DNA from: Alloascoidea africana
Taxonomy: Eukaryota; Ascomycota; Alloascoideomycetes; Alloascoideales; Alloascoideaceae
NCBI GenBank assembly: GCA_030581615.1
Contig: JAKTTT010000014.1
Span: 310,001-374,000, forward strand
DNA length: 64,000 nucleotides
Direction of reading: 5' to 3'
The notes under the pieces are model-generated. The model was not told the origin of the DNA. It was given only the letters and a program-made list of their open reading frames with translations, and made no database searches. The first letter of the stretch is position 1; each line of letters begins with the position of its first letter. The translations under genes were made by a program, and so were the position numbers. Shown in pieces: positions 25,365 to 32,669 of the stretch.

Positions 25365-25499
25365 ATGGGTAGCAACTTGGATGTTAAATTGAATAGCGAA
25401 TTGAATAGCGAATTGGATAGCAAATATCGTGAACAAACAAATACAGTTAAAAGCCGAAGTTGTACCGGAAATCCTAAACACAAAGGAAAACCAATTTAA
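25365..25499 (+). CDS. Candidate 44-residue micropeptide ORF with an internal repeat
   Basis: A small ORF with ATG at 25,365 and TAA at 25,497. It starts MGSNLDVK, carries three near-identical tetrapeptides (LNSE, LNSE, LDSK) from a 12-bp DNA repeat, and ends in a basic tail. The repeat keeps frame. It ends 43 bp before the stop of kinase 2 on the other strand. No family is recognised. It may be a real small gene, part of the kinase 2 3' region, or chance. Confidence 0.2.
   Translation: MGSNLDVKLNSELNSELDSKYREQTNTVKSRSCTGNPKHKGKPI
25386..25421. repeat. 12-bp tandem repeat, three copies
   Basis: Three head-to-tail copies of AATTGAATAGCG, the third with one change (GGATAGC). Related sequence just upstream (GGGTAGC) suggests an older partial copy. 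Confidence 0.75.
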
Positions 25500-25541
25500 A
25501 TCAGCAAAGTCAAGTTTTAAGAACCAGGGGGGGTTTTGAAA

Positions 25542-26864
25542 TCAGAAGCTATCAGTGACATCACAGAATGTCATTGTTGCACAAGTAAAAGGCTCACGAA
25601 CTGGTGTTTGACGAAGGCATTCCCAATCGGTCATATAATCTCTGTGCATGTGCACATTCATGCTTCCATTTGCATGTCCATTTACACTGCCATTCGCATT
25701 CCCATTCGCCCTTTGTGGTACATGAATCGGTGAATCAAAATCAATATCTCCTTCAAATCTTCTATTATCCCATTTGTCTGATGGTGGTTCCACCTGTTTC
25801 TCATCAACATTTTGCCAATTGAGATCATGGAAGAACGGATGCGAAGCAAATTCTTGATCCGAGTCATTATAACCCAACCGTTCGACAGGATTTGAAATCA
25901 AAAGCGCATTTATAAAATCAATCATTTCTTGTGAATATCGCCACATGTTTTCTTTCACTATTGTTATTTCAAATGGATCTGAATTTTCAAGAGTTAATGG
26001 AGTAACTGTTCTCAAATTTTCATCGATTAAATCTGATGTTAAAAAGGGATGGACTTTAAAAGCCAGTTTAAAGGCAATTATTCCAAGGGACCACCAATCA
26101 ACAGCTTTGGTATAACCAGGATAAATAATCAACTCTGGAGCTTGATAACTTCTTGTACCTCCAGAAAGGAAACATTTGGATTCTGGATGGTTTAAACCGA
26201 TATATGATAAACCATAATCACAAATGACCAAATGATTTTGATTTTTATCGAACAAAATGTTTTGTGGTTTGATATCTCGATGAACTATTCCAGCTTTATG
26301 GATACTAAGTATCCCACAAACCAATTCAGCCAAAACATGTTTGATCCAGTTTTCATTCAAATACCGATTTATTGGGATATCATGAAGCAAATCACCTAAA
26401 CTCCCACCACTAAAATATTCCAATACAAGTATTGCTTCTCTTCTTGTATGGGTATAACACTTTAACCTTGGATAATAGCGACAATTACGTCGTTTCAACT
26501 CTGCAAGCGCTTCCAATTCTTGTTGTACAACACTATAACCCAATATGTTACAAGAAGTTTGAATTTTTGCACGACTTGTATATTTAAGCGCGTACAATGC
26601 TTTTGATTCACGTTCCTGAACAAGATACACGATTCCATAACCTCCCCATCCAATAGTACTGAGATATTTGAAAGTTTGAACCGAATATCTATCTCTATTG
26701 CCAACATAGATGACACTATCTTCGGACATTCCATTCGAGCTTGGTGAAGCGGCGTTTGAGTCAGCAGAGTCAGCAGAGTCAGCGTCAACAGCAGAGTCAG
26801 CGTCAACAACAGCGTCAGCGTCAACAACAGCGTCAACAGCAGCGTCAACAGAGTCTTGATCCAT
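25542..26864 (-). CDS. AGC-like protein kinase 2 (DYG type)
   Basis: Predicted Ser/Thr kinase of 440 aa. Residues 1-45 are a low-complexity tail made almost only of Asp, Ala, Val and Ser. Landmarks: glycine loop GWGGYG (72-77), ATP lysine in YALKYT (Lys94), helix-C Glu116, IVHRDIKPQN (193-202), DYG instead of DFG (216-218), GGTRSYQAPE, VDWWSLG. The block ERLGYNDSDQEFASHPFF followed by DLNW and VEPP is AGC-like. The C-terminus has Asn-Gly repeats (NANGSVNGHANGS). All catalytic residues are present, so it should be active. It is the sister of kinase 3: both share LAELVCxILSIH, ICDYGLS, a Cys-containing activation loop (SKC) and ERLGY. Its 5' side faces MSW1 and its 3' side faces the gene desert. 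Substrate unknown. Confidence 0.9.
   Translation of the reverse strand: MDQDSVDAAVDAVVDADAVVDADSAVDADSADSADSNAASPSSNGMSEDSVIYVGNRDRYSVQTFKYLSTIGWGGYGIVYLVQERESKALYALKYTSRAKIQTSCNILGYSVVQQELEALAELKRRNCRYYPRLKCYTHTRREAILVLEYFSGGSLGDLLHDIPINRYLNENWIKHVLAELVCGILSIHKAGIVHRDIKPQNILFDKNQNHLVICDYGLSYIGLNHPESKCFLSGGTRSYQAPELIIYPGYTKAVDWWSLGIIAFKLAFKVHPFLTSDLIDENLRTVTPLTLENSDPFEITIVKENMWRYSQEMIDFINALLISNPVERLGYNDSDQEFASHPFFHDLNWQNVDEKQVEPPSDKWDNRRFEGDIDFDSPIHVPQRANGNANGSVNGHANGSMNVHMHRDYMTDWECLRQTPVREPFTCATMTFCDVTDSF
26757..26862. repeat. Short in-frame repeats coding for an Asp-Ala-Val-Ser tail
   Basis: Imperfect copies of GTCAACAGC, GTCAACAAC and AGAGTCAGC in multiples of three encode the acidic N-terminus of kinase 2. 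The pattern suggests recent repeat expansion. Confidence 0.8.
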
Positions 26865-27427
26865 TCTTATTTTTGAAATTGATATTCAACTTTTGTGTTT
26901 TGTGAATTGGCGTTCCACGGTACAATTAGTTTTGAATGAGATTAGAAAATAGCAATGGTTTTTAGGACTTTTTTTTGATTGTTGTTGTTGATAGGAATAT
27001 ATGAGCAAAGATTTAGAAAAAAACAAATGAGTATTGTAGAGGTTAGTTACACAAATAGAAGAATACAAAAGTTTTTGTTTTTTAAATCAAATGAGGTTGA
27101 CATCCTTGTCCATGAATTGGCATTGACAACAAAATTGTTGATGAAATGGGCGCTTAATTTGTAAAATGAGCACAAGAAACCTCCAGAATAAAAACTTGTA
27201 CAAATGCTCATAACACCATGAGATTCTTCATATTATAGAACAGTATTTATTTGTTTATTTAACAAATAAGGATAAACTAAAATGTCAGGGATGATTTGAT
27301 TATGTATATATGATGCAAGAGTTGACACAAAAGGATATCCAACATCGGTTTTGAAGTAACAAGTAGGCACTTATTTACAAGAATATAACCAATTTATATA
27401 TATTTACAAACAAGAAAGAAGTATGAT
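26865..27427. other. Intergenic between kinase 2 and MSW1
   Basis: About 560 bp holding the kinase 2 promoter and the MSW1 3' end. Poly-A/T runs and short frames only; nothing assigned. Confidence 0.5.
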
Positions 27428-28534
27428 TTAGGATAATCCCACTGCATTTTTAACTTGGGAAATGACCAATTCTGCTTTTTCCTTTGCAACTTTGGTTCCC
27501 TTTGCAACAAGGGAATCTAGAAATAGTCTATCATCAATATAATTTTCATAATTTTTTCGAACAGGAGTAAGTTCCTGGATAATCAGATTTGCAGTGTAAT
27601 TTTTCAAATCACTATGGTTTTTCATGTATGGAATGTCCAAGGTATTGGATTCTCTAGATTGCATTTCACGAGCCACCTGAATTGGTTCTATATCCTTTAT
27701 TGCGGAAATAATTGTGATTAGATTGGAGACACCGGGACGAGTTTCTGGATCAAAAGTGATGGGTCCATCAATTGAATCCGTTTGAGATTTTCGAATTTTG
27801 AGAGCTATTTTGTCCGGTGGATCGGTGATGAATATTTTACTCAATTCATCAGGATCTGATTTTGACATTTTCCTCTCTGCAGGTTTTCTCAAGCTTTGGA
27901 TTTTGCGGGAATTGGTCAAAATTGTTTCTGGTATAGGGAAGATTTTTGCAAATTGGGAGTTGAACTTGTTTGCGAGATGGCGAGTCAATTCCAGATGCTG
28001 AGATTGGTCTTCTCCAACAGGCACATGGGTGGCTTTATATAGCAGGATATCAGCGGCTTGTAAAACAGGATAGCTAAACAGACCTAGTTGGGAGTCTGAA
28101 AACATTTTCAGGTCATGGGCAGCACCAGTACTAAAGGGATCACCGGACAGAGAAGCCATTTTGGATTTCCACTGGGTCATACGACGCAAATAGCCCATGC
28201 CGGAGATTGTGCTCAGGATCCACATGAGCTCAGCGTGCTGGGGCACGGCGGACTGGTGGAAGATGGAGACATTTGGAGCGGGCTCGACACCACAGGCGAG
28301 GATGGAGGCGATGGCAGCTCGCCGCTGGGTTTCCAGGAGCCGTGGGTCCTGGGCCACTGTGATTGCGTGGAGGTCAGCAGTTGCGAAAAACAGCGAGTGT
28401 GGCTTTTCCTGGAGATGGTGGTGGTCATGGGCTGCTGTTCTTGCCAGGGCGGCCCAGGTCTTGATTGCCCCGAGATAGTTCCCCAGGTGGAAGATTCCGC
28501 TGGGCTGGATCGCCGAGAAGATGACTTTTTCCAT
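27428..28534 (-). CDS. MSW1: Mitochondrial tryptophanyl-tRNA synthetase
   Basis: Class I synthetase that charges mitochondrial tRNA-Trp. The product is 368 aa with HLGN (16-19, the HIGH motif), RRMTQWKSKM, and KMSKS (222-226), all of the bacterial or organellar TrpRS type. The ATG leaves only 15 residues before HLGN, so no mitochondrial presequence is encoded, unlike the longer N-terminus of known fungal Msw1. The frame stays open upstream and would read Ser/Val repeats, then SSRSRFTG, then the Met; a non-AUG start is possible but unproven. Codon usage shifts from GC-rich in the N-terminal half to AT-rich in the C-terminal half. The gene shares a 137-bp divergent promoter with the velvet gene. 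Confidence 0.93.
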   Translation of the reverse strand: MEKVIFSAIQPSGIFHLGNYLGAIKTWAALARTAAHDHHHLQEKPHSLFFATADLHAITVAQDPRLLETQRRAAIASILACGVEPAPNVSIFHQSAVPQHAELMWILSTISGMGYLRRMTQWKSKMASLSGDPFSTGAAHDLKMFSDSQLGLFSYPVLQAADILLYKATHVPVGEDQSQHLELTRHLANKFNSQFAKIFPIPETILTNSRKIQSLRKPAERKMSKSDPDELSKIFITDPPDKIALKIRKSQTDSIDGPITFDPETRPGVSNLITIISAIKDIEPIQVAREMQSRESNTLDIPYMKNHSDLKNYTANLIIQELTPVRKNYENYIDDRLFLDSLVAKGTKVAKEKAELVISQVKNAVGLS

Positions 28535-28671
28535 GCCGGTAAAGCGTGAACGTGAAGAGACAGAAACAGAAACAGAAACAGAAACAGAGAGTATAAAAGG
28601 CCGCGGGGCTGCCTGTTTCTGTTTCTCTCCTCCTAGCCAGCGAGCCAGCGAGTCACCAACGCCAGCACCCG
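28535..28671. promoter_or_regulatory. Bidirectional MSW1/VelB promoter with inverted repeat around a TATA box
   Basis: A consensus TATAAAAGG at 28,592-28,600 lies about 75 bp before the velvet ATG. To its left is a tandem (ACAGAA)n block (about 28,558-28,588). To its right, at 28,613-28,626, is CTGTTTCTGTTTCT, the exact reverse complement of two repeat units. The arms could pair as a hairpin or cruciform that presents the TATA box in the loop. Confidence 0.7.
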
Positions 28672-29550
28672 ATGCACCCGTACCCGACCGCCTCGTACCG
28701 CCTCGACGTCGTCCAGCACCCGGTCCGCGCCCGCATGTGCGGGTTCGGCGACAAGGACCGCCGCCAGATCTCGCCGCCGCCCTGCGTGCGCCTGCGGGTC
28801 TTTGACAGCCTCTCGGGCAAGGAGAAGGACGTGGAGGCTGTGGATGTGTCCTATTTTGTGCTCATGGTGGAGCTGTGGTCTGCAGACATGCGCGAAAACT
28901 ACTCTCTAGTCCACCCCTCCAGCCCCGGGCCCGGGCCCGGGCCCGGGGCTGTGGCTGTGGCGGGCTCAGTACCCGGAGCAGGCACAGGCTCCAGCCTGGG
29001 CTCCAGCCTGGGCGGCTCCCTGGGCGGCTCCGCGGCCACGGCCACGGACCCGAACCCGAACCCGAACCCGGGGCCGGGCAGCGGGTCGTACATCCAGCCC
29101 ATGATCCTGCCGCCGCCGACCCGCAACCTGATCGGGTCGCTGACGACCACGGCGTTCAAGCTGTACGACCTGCACAAGCAGCTCGGGATCTGGTTCGTTC
29201 TGCAGGACCTGTCCATCCGGGCCGAAGGCTCGTTCCGGCTCAAGTGCCACTTCATCGACCTGACCGCCCCGGGACCCGCACCCGTGGCAGTTCCCTCGTC
29301 CTCGTCCTCGTCCTCGTCCTCATCCTACGGCTTCAAGAAAGAGCCCGTGGTCGAGGGCGAAGCGCCCATTCTCTGCTCGTGCTTCTCGGACGTGTTCCAG
29401 GTGTATAGCGCGAAACGGTTCCCGGGCGTCATCGACAGCACGCCGCTGAGCAAGTGCTTTGCGGGCCAGGGCATCAAGATCCCCATCCGAAGGGAGCAGA
29501 AGAAGTCGGACGATGATCCTCTTCACCAGTCCCAACATCACCACCGTTAG
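28672..29550 (+). CDS. velB: Velvet-domain transcription regulator, VelB type
   Basis: Velvet factors are NF-kB-fold DNA-binding proteins that link development and secondary metabolism; VelB pairs with VeA or VosA in Aspergillus. The product is 292 aa. The velvet domain begins YRLDVVQHPVRARMCGFGDKDRR and LSPPP-like ISPPPCVRLRVFD (about 9-46), continues TRNLIGSL...KLYDLHKQLGIWFVLQDLSIR, and ends FSDVFQVYSAKRFPGV and TPLSKCFAGQGIKIPIR. A disordered insert of about 75 residues (Pro-Gly, Gly-Ser-Leu and Asn-Pro repeats) splits the domain after YSLVHPSS; such an insert is characteristic of VelB. A second Ser run lies near residues 204-215. The gene is very GC-rich. It is divergent from MSW1 and convergent with CYC2 (74 bp between stops). 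VosA is the main alternative, but the C-terminal block favours VelB. Confidence 0.93.
   Translation: MHPYPTASYRLDVVQHPVRARMCGFGDKDRRQISPPPCVRLRVFDSLSGKEKDVEAVDVSYFVLMVELWSADMRENYSLVHPSSPGPGPGPGAVAVAGSVPGAGTGSSLGSSLGGSLGGSAATATDPNPNPNPGPGSGSYIQPMILPPPTRNLIGSLTTTAFKLYDLHKQLGIWFVLQDLSIRAEGSFRLKCHFIDLTAPGPAPVAVPSSSSSSSSSSYGFKKEPVVEGEAPILCSCFSDVFQVYSAKRFPGVIDSTPLSKCFAGQGIKIPIRREQKKSDDDPLHQSQHHHR
28920..28951. repeat. 32-bp perfect GC palindrome inside the velvet coding region
   Basis: The core is overlapping CCCGGG/GGGCCC units and every base from 28,920 to 28,951 pairs with its mirror partner. It encodes the Pro-Gly run of the VelB insert. It could extrude as a cruciform. Confidence 0.9.
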
Positions 29551-29624
29551 TCCAACCAACTTTTTTTTATATATCTTATATACAAACGACACTACATAGC
29601 GCTCTATACATATATATCTAATGC

Positions 29625-31232
29625 TCATGACGACGACATTTTGAACACGTCCTGCTGGTCCCATCCCTGGGCCCGCAACAGCCCGCCCAGGGCGCCCTGG
29701 CCGCCGTTCACGAGCTTGGACCCAGCCACGTACTGGACATACCCCTGGGGCCCGCACACGATACACATCCGTGGAGGCTCCTGCTCCCGTTCTTCGCTTG
29801 AGCGCCAGGCCCGGTGTTGCAAAATCGCAGTCTCAAACGGCCGGTAGCCCTCGTCTCTGGCCTCCTCGTCGCTGAGCGCGGTGCTGGCCGTGGTCGTGGT
29901 CGAGTCCGCAACCAGCCTGGAAAGCGTTCTCTTCCGTGGACTGCCATCCGCTTCTTCCTCTCCGCGGATTCCTTGCGACTCGAGATTTTGCCTAGGCTTA
30001 GCCTTCGGCTTAGCCTTAGGCTCCGGTATATCTTCGGGACGCAGAAACCGCCCTTCTTCTTCCACAAAAATCTCAAACTTGGCCCGTCCAGTGCGGTCCA
30101 AATACATGAGAAACCGCTGGAACGGAACGTCCTCCGCCCGTCTCACACTCAACAACACCTTGGTGTGTCCTCGGAAAACATAGTGTGGACTCAGCAGCAT
30201 TTGCAAAACGGGCGCAATCCCGGTTCCAGCGGCACAAAACACCAAATTCCCCCGGCTTCCCTCTTCCTGCTTCTCTAGAGTCCGGTAGATCGTGTCTCCT
30301 TTGATCGCCAGTGGCCGGTCCGTCATCGCAGGCCGTCCAGGCTGCTTCAGATCACTCCTGTGGAACGGGAACTGGAACTCCACAAACGGTCCTCGAACTT
30401 GTACTTTGGCCCCCACCGGTTGTGAAAGTAGCCAAGGTGTCATTTCGCCCCGTGGTCCTCCATCTTCACCATTGTAGTTTTTGATCAGAAATGTAAGCTT
30501 TCCCTCGTCCGTTGACTCTCCCAGAATCTTGAAAACCACTTCTTCTTCTTCCTCTCCATTGCCTTGGCCTAGGCCTTGGCCTTGGCTCCCACCCATCGCA
30601 TAAATAGGTAACGGCGTATACCGACGAACAATTTGTACTTGTGGTTGCAAAATCTCCACGCTCCACAACTTTCGTGCATCCCAATATGATTTTTTCTTCC
30701 ATAACAAACTTCTCCATGATTCGTAACCGGGACTTAACTCCATTATATACATGTTCGAGGACCCCGCCAATTTCTGCTTGAACGTTATTGTGTAAGTGCT
30801 GAACTTTTCTGTGTTTAATGCTCTTTGTTCATCCTCCTCCTCTATTGCACCCGAACCCGAATCTTGTGAATCTCCCCCTGTCTTGGTCTTGGGCTCTTTG
30901 TTAAAATACCATCGAAGTGCAAAAAGTGTCCACACTCCAACAGATAAAGTCACCAATCCAGCAACATTCTTTGATAACTTTGTCCCCCGTTTTTTCTTAT
31001 TCTTACCCCCACCGTCCTTGTTGTTTTGCTCGGGTCTTGGAGGAGGAGGATACTCATAACTGACTCGTCGAGGTGGGAAACTCAAATCTTGATTCTCTTT
31101 GTTTTCAGAACCTGAATGTGTTCTTATTTGAGTCGAATGGAAACGATTCCTGAGTCCTGTTCCCCAAAAACGTCTCGGTAAAGTTCTTGTCCCTGGGCCC
31201 AGGGACTTTGGTCCCCATGCCTGTTTCCACAT
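29625..31232 (-). CDS. CYC2: Cyc2-like mitochondrial flavoprotein reductase
   Basis: In yeast Cyc2 is an inner-membrane FAD/NAD(P)H oxidoreductase that reduces heme or apocytochrome c during cytochrome c maturation. The product is 535 aa from the first ATG (31,232). The N-terminus is rich in Arg, Ser and Thr with few acids, a typical presequence. One membrane segment follows at about 89-109 (KNVAGLVTLSVGVWTLFALR). Then comes a ferredoxin-reductase-like module: RRYTPLP (FAD binding), PRGEMTPWLL, CAAGTGIAPVLQML (NAD site) and a C-terminal CIVCGPQGYV...QDVFKM. Two low-complexity inserts are present, one Gly/Gln/Glu-rich after RRYTPLP and one Lys-Pro/Ser/Thr-rich in the NAD subdomain. GC content falls from C- to N-terminal coding sequence. 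It is divergent from CIA1 (147 bp). Confidence 0.88.
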   Translation of the reverse strand: MWKQAWGPKSLGPGTRTLPRRFWGTGLRNRFHSTQIRTHSGSENKENQDLSFPPRRVSYEYPPPPRPEQNNKDGGGKNKKKRGTKLSKNVAGLVTLSVGVWTLFALRWYFNKEPKTKTGGDSQDSGSGAIEEEDEQRALNTEKFSTYTITFKQKLAGSSNMYIMELSPGYESWRSLLWKKKSYWDARKLWSVEILQPQVQIVRRYTPLPIYAMGGSQGQGLGQGNGEEEEEVVFKILGESTDEGKLTFLIKNYNGEDGGPRGEMTPWLLSQPVGAKVQVRGPFVEFQFPFHRSDLKQPGRPAMTDRPLAIKGDTIYRTLEKQEEGSRGNLVFCAAGTGIAPVLQMLLSPHYVFRGHTKVLLSVRRAEDVPFQRFLMYLDRTGRAKFEIFVEEEGRFLRPEDIPEPKAKPKAKPRQNLESQGIRGEEEADGSPRKRTLSRLVADSTTTTASTALSDEEARDEGYRPFETAILQHRAWRSSEEREQEPPRMCIVCGPQGYVQYVAGSKLVNGGQGALGGLLRAQGWDQQDVFKMSSS

Positions 31233-31379
31233 CCCTATCACACTTCTTCTTCAAATTTTCAAATTTTGCATGTTTGAGGGTGTCGAGTTTTTTGTCCTAA
31301 CAGCTACTACACCTTTGCATCTCCCATCAACCCCATCAAATCTGAACAACCCCAACCCAATTGAATTGTGGATGAAAAT
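31233..31379. promoter_or_regulatory. Bidirectional promoter of CYC2 and CIA1
   Basis: The first ATGs of the two divergent genes are 147 bp apart. No TATA was recognised. Both genes serve iron or heme protein maturation, so joint control would make sense. Confidence 0.55.
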
Positions 31380-32669
31380 ATGCAAAAGTTTCAATCTCTT
31401 ACATCCCATACGGATAAAGTATGGTCTCTTTCAATTCACCCCCATCCAAATCTAAATCTCTTGGCTTCTGCATCCACAGATCAAACCGTTAAATTATACA
31501 ACTTGAACCCCAACAATTCTTCAAAATCTTTGTCTGTACAAGAAATCACCACTCTTAGAGATGGTCATAAAAAATCCATCCGCAGTGTCGCATGGAAACC
31601 CACATTCACCTCATCCACTATAACCAATGCCTCTGAAACTTATCTAGACGAGGATGATTCAGAAACAACAATACCACTTCCATCTCTCGCAGCAGGTTCA
31701 TTCGATTCAACAATTTCAATATGGGGAAAAGAAGACCCAGCCTATCTCGAAAACAACGAGGATGAAAATGAAAATGAAGATGATATAAACAATGGATGGC
31801 CACTTCTTGCTGTTATCGAGGGTCATGAAAATGAAGTCAAGAGTGTTGCTTGGAATCATAACGGTGGTTACTTGGCAAGTTGCTCAAGAGATAAGAGTGT
31901 ATGGATATGGGAAGGCAAGTTCAAGTTCAACAACCATTTTTTGAATCTTTACTAATACGGTTACTTTCTAGCGGATGAGGAAAACGAGGAATTCGAATGC
32001 ATTTCTGTTTTACAGGATCATACACAAGACGTGAAACATGTAACCTGGGCCCCCAACCACAATCTTCTTGCCTCTTCTTCATATGATGAAACTGTAAGGT
32101 TATGGAAAGAAGAAGAAGATGATGATGATTGGATATGTGTGGCTGTATTGGAAGGACATACAGGAACCGTTTGGCATTCATGTTTTGAACCTTCTTTATA
32201 CATAGATTCAACTTTTGAAAAGACAAGGTCCAAAGAAAGACTGGTTACTTGTAGTGATGATAGTACAGTGAGGATTTGGGAAGGCCCTCCATCATCATCA
32301 TCATCAACTTCAAAAGTTTCAGAACAAGAGGAAAATCAAAGTCAGAAACTCCCAAGCACTCTTAGATCCGAATCATCAACTCAAAACTGGCATTGCTCAA
32401 ATACATTACCAAAAGTCCATATAGGTCCCATATATTCTGTATCCTGGTCTTCCAAAGGTGAAATCGCAAGTTGTGGATCAGATGGTAAAGTTGTTCTATA
32501 TAGAGAACAACCTGTGGAAAACAACAATGCATGGATCATTGTTCAAATTATTGAAAATGCCCATGGATATTGTGAAGTTAATGATGTTGTATGGACAAAG
32601 GATGGAAATGGGATTTTCACTTGTGGAGATGATGGGGTTGTGAACCTATGGAAACGAGAATCATCATAA
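31380..32669 (+). CDS. CIA1: Cytosolic Fe-S assembly WD40 protein Cia1
   Basis: Cia1 is the beta-propeller of the CIA targeting complex that delivers Fe-S clusters to cytosolic and nuclear apoproteins. Two exons, 31380-31914 and 31972-32669, give 410 aa (yeast 330; the excess is acidic and Ser-rich loops). Seven WD blades are visible: HTDKVWSLSIHP..LLASASTDQTVKLY, HKKSIRSVAWKP..AAGSFDSTISIW, HENEVKSVAWNHNG..LASCSRDKSVWIW, HTQDVKHVTWAPN..LASSSYDETVRLW, HTGTVWHSCFEP..VTCSDDSTVRIW, HIGPIYSVSWSS..ASCGSDGKVVLY, and a last VNDVVWTKDG..FTCGDDGVVNLW. The RDKSVWIWE blade is a Cia1 hallmark. The 57-bp intron has a GC donor (GCAAGT) and a TACTAAT branch point. The first in-frame ATG is at 31,380 and matches the family N-terminus. 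Confidence 0.93.
31915..31971 (+). other. GC-AG intron of CIA1
   Basis: The donor is G|GCAAGT, the acceptor TTCTAG and the branch point TTACTAATA. Only the GC donor joins WEG... into WE-ADEENEEFE in frame; the adjacent GT gives a stop. Confidence 0.82.

Larger units (their letters stand above)
19543..25541. other. 6 kb gene desert between the DHA2 transporter and kinase 2
   Basis: This is the longest stretch without a recognised gene. It is AT-rich with many poly-A/poly-T runs, the longest a 16-T run at about 24,667-24,682. Minus-strand frames at 22,390-22,641 (83 codons), 21,408-21,782 (124) and 19,894-20,103 (69) have coding-like residue composition but no family match I can name. A 44-codon plus ORF sits at 25,365-25,499 (own entry) and an imperfect GC-rich hairpin at 25,189-25,219. 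Candidate roles include a centromere-like or heterochromatic segment, a graveyard of decayed genes, or a long promoter; none is shown. Confidence 0.5.

Noticed and set aside
28115-28549. Plus frames opposite the MSW1 N-terminal half
   Set aside because: They arise from GC-rich DNA on the strand opposite HLGN-containing coding sequence and show no motif.
28875-29408. A second plus frame of 177 codons over VelB, and minus frames there
   Set aside because: GC-rich sequence keeps several frames open. Only the frame at 28,672 contains velvet motifs.
28672-29550. Horizontal transfer of VelB because of its high GC
   Set aside because: The GC change is a gradient running into MSW1 and CYC2 instead of a step at the gene ends, so a regional process explains it better.
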